Below, piece by piece: positions 53,363 to 61,385 of a stretch of 64,000 bases of DNA. Numbering within the stretch: the stretch's first letter is position 1; the number at the start of each line of letters is the position of its first letter. The translations under genes were made by a program, and so were the position numbers. Below the pieces are notes generated by a model. It was not told where the DNA came from and did not search any database. It was given only the letters and a program-made list of their open reading frames with translations. The stretch covers positions 992,001 through 1,056,000 of the forward strand of contig OZ251537.1 in the NCBI GenBank assembly GCA_965243285.1. Reading direction: 5' to 3'. This DNA is from JAHRAW01 sp965243285. GTDB lineage: Bacteria > Pseudomonadota > Gammaproteobacteria > Arenicellales > Poriferihabitantaceae.

Positions 53363-53434
53363 TGCGCGGCGCGCTGTTGCCCATACAAGCCGCCATACAA
53401 AATACAACACCAATCACAACCCCCTAGAATCCGC

Positions 53435-54343
53435 ATGACCTACCCACGCGACATGATCGGTTACGGCGCCCAGCCGCCAGCCGCTAACTGGCCGGGCGGC
53501 GCTCGAATCGCCCTGCAGTTCGTGATTAATTACGAAGAGGGCGGCGAAAATAATATCCTGCACGGCGACCCGGCCTCCGAGGCGTTTTTGTCGGAGATAG
53601 TCGGCGCGCAGCCGTACCCGAAGGTGCGTCACTTCAATATGGAATCCATGTATGAATACGGCTCGCGCGCCGGGTTTTGGCGCTTGCATCGCATGTTTAC
53701 CGAGCGCGACATTGCGGTCACGGTGTTCGCCGTGGCCATGGCCATGCAGCGCCACCCCAAAGTTGTGGAAGCCATGCTAAAAGCCGATTGGGAAATCGCC
53801 AGCCATGGCTATCGCTGGATCGATTATCAGCATGTGGCAGAGCAGGTGGAGTTGGAACACATGCAGCGCGCCGTGGAGATTCATCGCGCCGCCACCGGCC
53901 ATGCGCCGGCCGGTTTTTATCTCGGTCGCACCAGCCCTAATACCCATCGCCTAACCGCCGAGCATGGCAATTTTATTTATAGCGCAGATAGTTATGCCGA
54001 TGAACTGCCCTATTGGATGACGCAACACGCCAAGCCGCTGCTGATGGTGCCCTACACGCTGGACGCTAACGACATGCGCTTCGCCACGCCGCAAGGTTTC
54101 AACGCCGGCGCGCAGTTTTTCGATTACCTCAAAGACACTTTTGATGTGCTATACGCCGAGGGCGAGACGCGCCCGAAAATGATGTCGGTGGGGTTGCACT
54201 GCCGGTTGGTCGGTCGCCCCGGGCGCGCCGCGGCGCTGGCGCGTTTTCTCGATTATGCGCAAAAGCACTCGCAGGTATGGATGGCGCGTCGCGTCGACAT
54301 CGCGCGCCATTGGCGGCAACACTTTCCGCATAACGCGGATTAA
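53435..54343 (+). CDS. puuE: Allantoinase PuuE (polysaccharide deacetylase-type)
   Basis: 302-residue NodB-fold allantoinase, unrelated to amidohydrolase allantoinases. YPRDMIGYGAQPPAANWPGG, RIALQFVINYEEGGENNI, EIASHGYRWIDYQHV and LGRTSPNTHRL are characteristic. It hydrolyses allantoin to allantoate. Family A copy 5 begins 5 bp beyond the stop codon. Confidence 0.94.
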   Translation: MTYPRDMIGYGAQPPAANWPGGARIALQFVINYEEGGENNILHGDPASEAFLSEIVGAQPYPKVRHFNMESMYEYGSRAGFWRLHRMFTERDIAVTVFAVAMAMQRHPKVVEAMLKADWEIASHGYRWIDYQHVAEQVELEHMQRAVEIHRAATGHAPAGFYLGRTSPNTHRLTAEHGNFIYSADSYADELPYWMTQHAKPLLMVPYTLDANDMRFATPQGFNAGAQFFDYLKDTFDVLYAEGETRPKMMSVGLHCRLVGRPGRAAALARFLDYAQKHSQVWMARRVDIARHWRQHFPHNAD

Positions 54344-54348
54344 CATTC

Positions 54349-54832
54349 GGGAGTTATATATCTAAATCCCCATTATCAGGTTGCTATGTCGGGAGGTTGA
54401 TTTGGCTTTTGCTTTTGCTTTGGCTTTGGCTTTGGCTTTGGCTTTTGCTTTTGCTGTTCGCTTTTAATGTTATTTTGATTTTTATTTTTCTGTTAATGCT
54501 AATGTTGATGTTGTCTTTTAACGCATATTTTGTGGCTGATGGGGTGGAAATTTAAAGACAAAAACGAAAAAGCGAAAATCAAAAGCAAAAATCAAAAGCA
54601 ATAATCAAAAGTATCAAGTAAAACCCAACATTAAAGATATCCCTCCCACCAAAACTGGCAAAGAGCCGCCAGTTTTGACTCCCCCTCGAGAAAAGCAGGG
54701 GGGAGTGAAGACTAAAGGCCAAAAGCCAAAATCCAAAATCAACAGCCAAAAGCCAAAAGCCAAAATCCAAAAGCCAAAATCAACAGCGGCCAAATAGCAA
54801 CCTGAGAATGCCGATTTAGGTATATAACTCCC
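54349..54832. mobile_element. Family A inverted-repeat element, copy 5 (484 bp)
   Basis: Left GGGAGTTATATATCTAAATC, continuing CCCATTATCAGGTTGCTATG; right CAAATAGCAACCTGAGAATG, then CCGATTTAGGTATATAACTC plus CC. The inverted match extends for about 40 bp. Flanks TAACATTC (54341-54348) and TAAAATTC (54833-54840) match at 7 of 8. The interior has TTTGGCTTTGG repeats at the left, a CCAAAACTGGCAAAGAGCCG...CAGTTTTG hairpin, an ACTCCCCCTC...GGGGGGAGTG hairpin, and CAAAAGCCAAAATCC repeats at the right, giving a long self-complementary structure. Best example of the full architecture. Confidence 0.88.
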
Positions 54833-54942
54833 TAAAATTCAAGGTATGGAATTTAATGTATGGAATTTAATGTAGAGCATGTTAATTCGAATTAAACCGA
54901 GTTAATTCACGCGCCTAAAAACCACCCGCATAAAATCAATCG

Positions 54943-55974
54943 ATGACTAACATTTCAACCCCTGAATTTTCCCAGCGTTGGGTCAATTTAACCTCGCACA
55001 AACTCGGCGCCGTGGCGGTGGCCTGTAGCGATGATTTTTTCGCCGACATGGGGCGCATGTTGGGCGACCACGCGGCGGTGTTCATAGACGGCAAATACGA
55101 CACGCGCGGCAAGTGGATGGATGGCTGGGAAAGCCGCCGCAAACGCGGCCCCGGGCATGACTGGTGCGTGGTGAAGTTGGCGGCGCCGGCGGTGTTGCGC
55201 GGCGTTGAAATCGATACCACGCATTTCACCGGCAATTATCCGCCAGCGGCGTCCTTAGAGGCGTGCCATGTTGACGGCGATGCGCCTGCTGAGGGCGCGC
55301 AGTGGCAGCCGGTGCTGGCGCAACAAAAACTCAGCGGCGACTGCGCGCATCGTTACGCCATCGAGAGCAACGCCGCGCAAACCTACACCCATGTGCGCCT
55401 GAACATCTTCCCGGATGGCGGCGTCGCCCGCCTGCGCGTGTATGGCGCGCCGCAAGTGGATTGGGCGGCGCGGGCGAAAAATGACGAATTAACCGACCTG
55501 GCGGCGGCTTTGAACGGCGCCGTCGCGCTGTGCTGCAACGATGAGCATTTCGGCGCCATCCGCAATTTGCTCAACCCCGGCCGCGGCGAAAACATGGGCG
55601 ATGGCTGGGAAACCCGCCGCCGCCGCACCCCGGGCCATGATTGGGTGGTCATCGCCCTGGCTCACCTCGGCATCATCAAAAAAATCGACATCGATACCGC
55701 CCACTTCAAGGGCAATTACCCGGACCGCTGCAGCGTGCAAGCCGCCCGGCTGAGCGAGGTGGTGGTGAGCGATTTACCTAAGCAAAGCGCGCAATGGCGC
55801 GAACTCATGCCGCCCAACAAACTCGACGCCGATCAAATACATCATTTCCATAACGAAATCACCGACCTTGGCCCCATCACCCACATCCGCCTGAACATTT
55901 ACCCGGACGGCGGCGTAAGCCGCGTGCGCATGTTCGGCGAAGTGACGCTGCAGGCCACCGCCGCCGCCACATGA
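54943..55974 (+). CDS. alc: Allantoicase
   Basis: 343-residue allantoicase, releasing urea and ureidoglycolate from allantoate. The protein is an internal duplication, as in the family: MDGWESRRKRGPGHDWCVVK in the first half and GDGWETRRRRTPGHDWVVIA in the second, each followed by DTxHFxGNYP and ending with HIRLNIYPDGGVSRVRMFGE-like segments. Upstream, a tandem GTATGGAATTTAAT pair (about 54845-54875) may be regulatory. Its stop overlaps the next start by 4 bp. Confidence 0.95.
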   Translation: MTNISTPEFSQRWVNLTSHKLGAVAVACSDDFFADMGRMLGDHAAVFIDGKYDTRGKWMDGWESRRKRGPGHDWCVVKLAAPAVLRGVEIDTTHFTGNYPPAASLEACHVDGDAPAEGAQWQPVLAQQKLSGDCAHRYAIESNAAQTYTHVRLNIFPDGGVARLRVYGAPQVDWAARAKNDELTDLAAALNGAVALCCNDEHFGAIRNLLNPGRGENMGDGWETRRRRTPGHDWVVIALAHLGIIKKIDIDTAHFKGNYPDRCSVQAARLSEVVVSDLPKQSAQWRELMPPNKLDADQIHHFHNEITDLGPITHIRLNIYPDGGVSRVRMFGEVTLQATAAAT

Positions 55975-56477
55975 TCAACCTAACTCCGCAGCCGCTCAGC
56001 AAAGCCGCGTTCGCCGCCTTCGGCGAAGTGATCGAAACCGAAGGCGCGGCGCAAATCGCCATCAATAACGGCATCACCACCCGCTTTCACGACCTCTTCA
56101 CCATCGATGCCGGCGACGGCCATGGCCGTCCTATCCTCAGTATTTTTCGCAGCGCGCCCTTGGCGCTGCCGCACCGCCCGCAAAAATTAGAGCGCCACCC
56201 CTTGGGCAGCCAAGCCTTCCTGCCGATGGATGAAATTCCCTTCCTCATTCTCGTCGCCACAGATGCCGCCACCATCACCCCGGCGCGCTTGTCGCTGTTT
56301 ATCAGCAACGGCCGCCAGGGCATAAATTTGTATAAAAATGTGTGGCATCACACCCACATCGTGCTTGAAAAACAACGCGATTTTTTTGTGATAGACCGCG
56401 CCGGTCCCGGCAACAACTTACAAGAAATCGACATTCAAGGCGAGGTTTGGATTGCACCGTTAGATGGAATTTTATAA
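55971..56477 (+). CDS. allA: Ureidoglycolate lyase
   Basis: 168-residue ureidoglycolate lyase, yielding glyoxylate and urea. Matching features: LTPQPLSKAAFAAFGEVIE, LERHPLGSQAFLPMDEIPFL, QGINLYKNVWHHTHIVLE. The ATGA overlap with alc indicates translational coupling. Glyoxylate is the substrate of malate synthase G 2.7 kb downstream. Confidence 0.94.
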   Translation: MINLTPQPLSKAAFAAFGEVIETEGAAQIAINNGITTRFHDLFTIDAGDGHGRPILSIFRSAPLALPHRPQKLERHPLGSQAFLPMDEIPFLILVATDAATITPARLSLFISNGRQGINLYKNVWHHTHIVLEKQRDFFVIDRAGPGNNLQEIDIQGEVWIAPLDGIL

Positions 56478-56550
56478 AATGAAATTTCAGTATTAATGTT
56501 TATCGACTTATGTTGATCGACAGCGGAGATTTAACCTTATCGCTGTCATG

Positions 56551-57111
56551 TTATTCCCGCCATTTGATGGAACAGCCCATGCTCGGCGTCTGTACTTCCG
56601 GCCCGGCATCGGCGCCGGCGATGCGACGCATGGCGGTCAGCAATTCGGCGCCGCGCGCGGTGCAATCGTCGTGACCGCCATTCATTTTAATGTCGTCTAA
56701 ACGACCGCGATAGTGCAGCCCGCCGTGGCGGTTGAAGCCAAAAAAATCCGGCGTGCATACCGCCCGGTAGGCGCGCGCGACGGCTTGGCTTTCATCCAAC
56801 AGATAGGGAAAAGGCAGGCGGTGTTGCTGCGCGAAGATTTTCATGGCGGCCGGATTGTCTTGCGGGTAGGCGGCAAAATCGTTGGGCATAATGGCCACGG
56901 TGTTTACGCCATCGGCGTACAAAGCGCGCGCATCGGCCGCCAAGCGCGCGATGATGGCTTGCACATAGGGGCAATGGTTGCAGATAAACGCAATGAGCAA
57001 ACCGTTGGTGCCGTAACTTTTTTCAATGGATACCATGGTGCCGTCCAAATCCGGCAAGGTGAAATCAGGCGCCTTCCAATTGAAGTCGCATACCGGGCTG
57101 TCGATAAGCAT
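56551..57111 (-). CDS. Thioredoxin-fold AhpC/TSA-like protein
   Basis: 186-residue redoxin-domain protein. APDFTLPDLDGTMVSIEKSY starts the fold and FICNHCPYVQAI supplies a CxxC-like active site (CNHC). CTPDFFGFNRHGGLHYRGRLD follows. No signal peptide, so cytoplasmic. It resembles the thioredoxin-like family found widely in proteobacteria and used in thiol redox handling; specific partner unknown. Convergent with allA. Confidence 0.82.
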   Translation of the reverse strand: MLIDSPVCDFNWKAPDFTLPDLDGTMVSIEKSYGTNGLLIAFICNHCPYVQAIIARLAADARALYADGVNTVAIMPNDFAAYPQDNPAAMKIFAQQHRLPFPYLLDESQAVARAYRAVCTPDFFGFNRHGGLHYRGRLDDIKMNGGHDDCTARGAELLTAMRRIAGADAGPEVQTPSMGCSIKWRE

Positions 57112-57202
57112 GAGAAAAAATACGATGGGGTGGAAGGGGTTTAATTGCGCGATAACAGTGGCGCTATAAAAGCAGCGCTGTATTGATGGGCAAGATATTA
57201 AT

Positions 57203-57382
57203 GGGAATTTATAGTCTTACAATGTGCAGTTCGATTGGCGGTTTTTGAGGTCAGCGGCTGATTTAGGGGGCTGCGGTTGATTGTTGCCTTTAAATCTTCA
57301 ACTCATTAGCCCAAATGAGGGAGCAAGGTAAAAGCCAACAGCAAAACCAAACTCACCGTGCAGATTTAGATATATAAATCCC
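57203..57382. mobile_element. Family A inverted-repeat element, copy 6 (180 bp)
   Basis: Left GGGAATTTATAGTCTTACAA then TGTGCAG; right GTGCAGATTTAGATATATAA plus ATCCC. A 7-bp TATTAAT duplication flanks it (57196-57202 and 57383-57389). The interior GAGGTCAGCGGCTGATTTAG is shared with copy 4. It lies 22 bp from a family B element. Confidence 0.82.
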
Positions 57383-57404
57383 TATTAATGAACACTATAT
57401 TAAT

Positions 57405-57551
57405 GGGAATTATATGGTTGTTGACTCAACAATAAAAAAACCGCTTGCATTACCCCAAAAACCCCATAAAAACCCTAACCTAAGCATACTTCACGCAACG
57501 CTATAAAATCAGCGTGAAAATAAGGCTTGGGTCAACAAGTATATAATTCCC
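57405..57551. mobile_element. Family B inverted-repeat element, complete copy (147 bp)
   Basis: Left terminus GGGAATTATATGGTTGTTGA then CTCAAC; right terminus TTGGGTCAACAAGTATATAA then TTCCC, complementary over about 25 bp with three or four mismatches. Both sides carry ATATTAAT (57397-57404 and 57552-57559), a perfect 8-bp direct repeat. The interior includes TTGCATTACCCC, a single ACCCCATAAAAA unit, and GCTATAAAATCAGCGTG. No coding capacity. Confidence 0.88.
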
Positions 57552-57643
57552 ATATTAATCATCGATATACAAATTAATGCGGGGGAAGCATCGCTAACCA
57601 TCATCGATAAAAACCATCGATATACGAATCATTACAGCCGCGC

Positions 57644-58390
57644 TTATTGCTCCACCGGATAATAAGGCTGACCCCAAATTTCCCGGGTGTTGTCCATCAT
57701 AATCGAGATGATAGCCGGCACCGCTTTGCCCATGAGGTTGGTGCAGTCGCGCACTTGGTCGCGGTTCACGCGGCTGCTGTAGGTGGCGCCGCCGTGCATG
57801 AGCTGGTTGCGCAACACATACAAACGCGAAAACACGATGCCTAACACCGCTCGGGTGTTGTTGGTCGCTATCGCCTTGTTGGCGGCGTGGCGCGCGGCGG
57901 CGAATTTCGTCTGCCAATCCTCACCGCTGCCGTGTTCGCCCATGCGGCCCCAGAAGGGCCCGAACACATATTTATTATGCAGCAAGATGCGGATGCTGCT
58001 GGAGAATTCATCCCAAACGAGGTCGGAGAGCAGGCGGCGGCGGTCGAGGTTGACTAGTTTTTCGATAAATTTGCCGAATATTTTCTGCGCGGTGAGGGTT
58101 TCATAGTCGTTCATCCGATTGGCGTAGGCGGCGTTGAAAGCAATCCACAGAAACATAAAGCGCGCGTCATCGTCCGCCGCATCGCAGTCATCGGCGCGCC
58201 CCAGCCAACTCAGCGCGCGATGGATTCGCAAGCCAATATGCTCAGGATACTGCTCGCGCTCGGCGCGTTGACGCGCTTTCAGCCCGGCGTGGCTCAAATC
58301 CACATGTTTTAAATCCATGGGCGTAAATTCCATGGGCGTAAATTCCACATGTTTAATTTCATCATGATATTTTCGGCGCTTAGCCGGCAC
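57644..58390 (-). CDS. Uncharacterised protein with RX4H (HEPN-like) motif
   Basis: 248-residue mostly helical protein. RFMFLWIAFNAAYANRMNDY in the middle and LRNQLMHGG (RNQLMH fits the RX4-6H catalytic pattern of HEPN ribonucleases) suggest a HEPN-domain protein; members act in RNA cleavage or toxin-like defence. The N-terminus contains a duplicated EFTPM unit from a 15-bp DNA repeat (ATTCCATGGGCGTAA), so the true start may be further in. It stands alone next to two inverted-repeat elements. Family assignment is moderate. Confidence 0.65.
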   Translation of the reverse strand: MPAKRRKYHDEIKHVEFTPMEFTPMDLKHVDLSHAGLKARQRAEREQYPEHIGLRIHRALSWLGRADDCDAADDDARFMFLWIAFNAAYANRMNDYETLTAQKIFGKFIEKLVNLDRRRLLSDLVWDEFSSSIRILLHNKYVFGPFWGRMGEHGSGEDWQTKFAAARHAANKAIATNNTRAVLGIVFSRLYVLRNQLMHGGATYSSRVNRDQVRDCTNLMGKAVPAIISIMMDNTREIWGQPYYPVEQ

Positions 58391-58527
58391 TAAAATATTC
58401 GTACTAATATCCGCGTCGCGGCGGGGCGATGTTCCATCCTTTAATCTTCCCTATTATAAGGTAGCGCGGTTTGGCGGCGCAACGGCTCGCGCTTGGCGCG
58501 TAAGCGCCGGTTTGATAAAATTTCAAC

Positions 58528-59043
58528 ATGCTGTATTACCTCGCCTATGGTTCCAATTTGCATCCGCTGCGCTTGGCGGGGCGCATTCCCGCGGTCTTTA
58601 TCGGTGCTGTGGAGTTGCCCGGGCATCGTCTCGCGTTCCACAAAATCAGCCCCGACGGCTCCGGCAAATGTTGCTTAACCGACACTGGCGCCGCGGCCGA
58701 TTCGATCCATGGCGCGCTGTATGCCATGCGCCCTGAACATAAACCCGCGCTGGATGAATTCGAACACGGCTATTACGCAGCCGCGGTCGAAATGCGCTGC
58801 CGCCAGCCGTATACTTGCTTCACCTATTTCGCGCAGCGCCAATATATCGACCCGAGCGCGCAACCCTTTCACTGGTATAAGCAGCTGGTGGTGCGCGGCG
58901 CCGAGTGTTTGAATTTCCCCGCGGCCTATATCGCCGCCATCGACGCGGTGCAATCGACGCCAGACCCCGACCACAAGCGGCGGATTAAAAATCAAATATT
59001 GTTGCGGAAAATGACAGCCGCAAATGAATCGACGCGCGCATAA
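58528..59043 (+). CDS. Gamma-glutamylcyclotransferase-like protein
   Basis: 171-residue GGCT-fold protein. LYYLAYGSNLHPLRL holds the substrate-binding YGSN motif and ALDEFEHGYYAAAVEM the conserved acidic region with the catalytic Glu. Such proteins cyclise gamma-glutamyl amines or peptides to 5-oxoproline; specificity is not predictable. The next gene is malate synthase after a 110-bp repeat-bearing gap. Confidence 0.85.
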   Translation: MLYYLAYGSNLHPLRLAGRIPAVFIGAVELPGHRLAFHKISPDGSGKCCLTDTGAAADSIHGALYAMRPEHKPALDEFEHGYYAAAVEMRCRQPYTCFTYFAQRQYIDPSAQPFHWYKQLVVRGAECLNFPAAYIAAIDAVQSTPDPDHKRRIKNQILLRKMTAANESTRA

Positions 59044-59120
59044 CCATGCGCATAACCATACGCATAACCATGCGCATTAATATGTTCATTAACATGTGCA
59101 TCAACATGCGTATTAATATG
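59041..59120. repeat. 12-bp tandem repeat before malate synthase
   Basis: Units of ATAACCATGCGC degenerating to ATTAATATGTTC and ATCAACATGCGT, beginning in the stop codon of the preceding gene. The many ATGs it brings have no ribosome binding site and do not define the downstream start. Confidence 0.75.
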
Positions 59121-59156
59121 TCAGCCAACCCCACAACTCCCCGACATTAATTGACG

Positions 59157-61379
59157 ATGAATAACCCAACCAGAATCCAACTCGGCGAGCTTAGCGTAGA
59201 TAGCGCGCTGCACGATTTTATCGACGCTGAAATCATCCCCGGCAGCGGCCTCGAAGCGGCCGATTTTTGGCGCGGTTTGGCCGACATCGCGCGTGATTTG
59301 GCCGGTAAAAATCGCGCCTTATTAGAAAAACGCGATGCGCTGCAGCAACAAATAGACGCCTGGCATGTGGCCACTCCGGGCCCGCCGCCGGCCGCCGCTT
59401 ATCAACAATTTCTCATCGATATCGGCTACCTACAAGTCGCGGAAAAGGCTGATGCACCGCCCCGGCCGCGAGCGCAGACGCGCGATGTGGATGACGAAAT
59501 CGCGCGCATCGCCGGGCCGCAATTGGTGGTGCCATTGGACAACGCGCGCTACGCCGTAAACGCCGCTAACGCGCGCTGGGGCAGTTTATACGACGCGCTA
59601 TACGGCAGCGATGTCATCGCCGAAGTGGAAGGCTGCAAGCGCACCGCCAAATACAATCCGGTGCGCGGCGCGCGGGTGATTCAATACGCCCGGGATTTTC
59701 TCGATCACGCCGTGCCGTTGGCGGTGGGCAGCCATAGTTATGCGGTGCGTTATAAAGTGCGCGGCGGTAAATTGATCGTGGTGATGGGCGATGGCAGCGA
59801 GACCGAACTCGGCTGGCGCGAATGTTTTGTCGGCTACACCGGAGCGCCGCAAGCGCCGGTTAGCATCGTGCTAAAACACAATAATTTACATATCGAAATT
59901 TTAATCGGCGAAGGTTATTACATCGGTCGCGGCGACCTCGCTGGGGTGTACGATGTGCGGCTGGAATCCGCTATCACCACCATCATGGATTGCGAAGATT
60001 CGGTGGCCGCGGTGGATGCTGCGGATAAAATCGGCGTCTATCGACATTGGCTCGGCTTGATGCGCGGCGATTTAAAATGCAGCGTGCGCAAAGGCGATGA
60101 GACCATCGAGCGCGTGTTAGCGGCTGATAAAAAATACATCGGCGCAAATGGCGAACGGCAGCGCTTGCGCGGGCGCAGTTTGATGTTCATACGCCATGTG
60201 GGCGCCCACATGTATACCGATGCGGTCACCTGCAATGGCGCGGAAATACCCGAGACCTTTTTGGATGCCATGGTCTCCGCATTAGCGGCGCTGCATGATT
60301 TGCGCGCCGCCGAGGTGAGCGATGAACAGCGCCGCAATAGCCTCACCGGCAGCATGTATGTGGTCAAACCGAAGATGCACGGCGCCCAAGAGGTGGCCGC
60401 TGCGGTGGAGTTATTCGGGCGCGTCGAGGCGGCCCTCGGCATGGCGGCCAACACCATCAAAATCGGCATTATGGATGAAGAGCGCCGCACCACGGTGAAC
60501 CTACGCGCCTGCATCAGCGCCGCTGCGCAGCGCGTGGTGTTCATCAATACCGGTTTTCTCGATCGCACCGGCGATGAAATCCACACCTTCATGGAAGCCG
60601 GCGCGGCGTTGCCGAAAAACGAAATCAAACTGCAGCCGTGGTTGCTGGCTTATGAGGATTGGAATGTGGATGTGGGCTTAGCCGCCGGCTTGCCCGGGCG
60701 GGCGCAAATCGGCAAGGGCATGTGGGCCGCGCCGGATAATATGGCAGCCATGATGGAGCAAAAGTTCGCCCACCCCAGAGCCGGCGCCAACACCGCTTGG
60801 GTGCCGTCGCCACTGGCGGCAACCTTGCACGCGCTGCATTATCATCATGTTAATGTGCCGGTGCGCCAGCAGCAGTTGGCCGCGGCGCGCGCCGAAAACG
60901 ATAGCGCCGACGCCTTAGCCGACATATTAACCTTGCCCATTTTGGCCAGCCGCCGCCAGATGCATGCCTTGAGCGATGGCGAAGTGGCGCGCGAATTAGA
61001 GAACAACGCGCAGAGCATTCTCGGCTATGTGGTGCGCTGGATTGACCAAGGCATCGGCTGCTCCAAGGTGCCGGATATTTTCGACACGCCGTTGATGGAA
61101 GACCGCGCCACGCTGCGCATCTCCAGCCAGCACATCGCCAACTGGTTGCATCACGGCTTGGTCTCGCGCCGCCAAGTCCTCACCACCTTCGAAAAAATGG
61201 CGGCCGTGGTCGACCGCCAAAATGACCGCGACCCGGCCTATCAAAACATGGCACCGGGCTATGACGGCATCGCCTACAAAGCCGCGTTGGAGTTGGTATT
61301 TTGCGGTCGCGAAGCCGCCAATGGCTACACCGAAGCGGTGTTGCACGCCCATCGCCGGCAGGCAAAAGCGGCCGGGTGA
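59157..61379 (+). CDS. glcB: Malate synthase G
   Basis: 740-residue malate synthase G, condensing glyoxylate and acetyl-CoA to malate. Diagnostic segments: TTIMDCEDSVAAVDAADKIG, GRSLMFIRHVGAHMYTDAV, YVVKPKMHGAQEV, IKIGIMDEERRTTVNLRACI and NTGFLDRTGDEIHTFMEAG. Length is typical (E. coli 723). The ATG at 59157 is chosen; an in-frame TTG lies at 59151. It closes the route from purines (via allA) and glycolate (via glcDEF) into central metabolism. Confidence 0.96.
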   Translation: MNNPTRIQLGELSVDSALHDFIDAEIIPGSGLEAADFWRGLADIARDLAGKNRALLEKRDALQQQIDAWHVATPGPPPAAAYQQFLIDIGYLQVAEKADAPPRPRAQTRDVDDEIARIAGPQLVVPLDNARYAVNAANARWGSLYDALYGSDVIAEVEGCKRTAKYNPVRGARVIQYARDFLDHAVPLAVGSHSYAVRYKVRGGKLIVVMGDGSETELGWRECFVGYTGAPQAPVSIVLKHNNLHIEILIGEGYYIGRGDLAGVYDVRLESAITTIMDCEDSVAAVDAADKIGVYRHWLGLMRGDLKCSVRKGDETIERVLAADKKYIGANGERQRLRGRSLMFIRHVGAHMYTDAVTCNGAEIPETFLDAMVSALAALHDLRAAEVSDEQRRNSLTGSMYVVKPKMHGAQEVAAAVELFGRVEAALGMAANTIKIGIMDEERRTTVNLRACISAAAQRVVFINTGFLDRTGDEIHTFMEAGAALPKNEIKLQPWLLAYEDWNVDVGLAAGLPGRAQIGKGMWAAPDNMAAMMEQKFAHPRAGANTAWVPSPLAATLHALHYHHVNVPVRQQQLAAARAENDSADALADILTLPILASRRQMHALSDGEVARELENNAQSILGYVVRWIDQGIGCSKVPDIFDTPLMEDRATLRISSQHIANWLHHGLVSRRQVLTTFEKMAAVVDRQNDRDPAYQNMAPGYDGIAYKAALELVFCGREAANGYTEAVLHAHRRQAKAAG

Positions 61380-61385
61380 TTGGCG

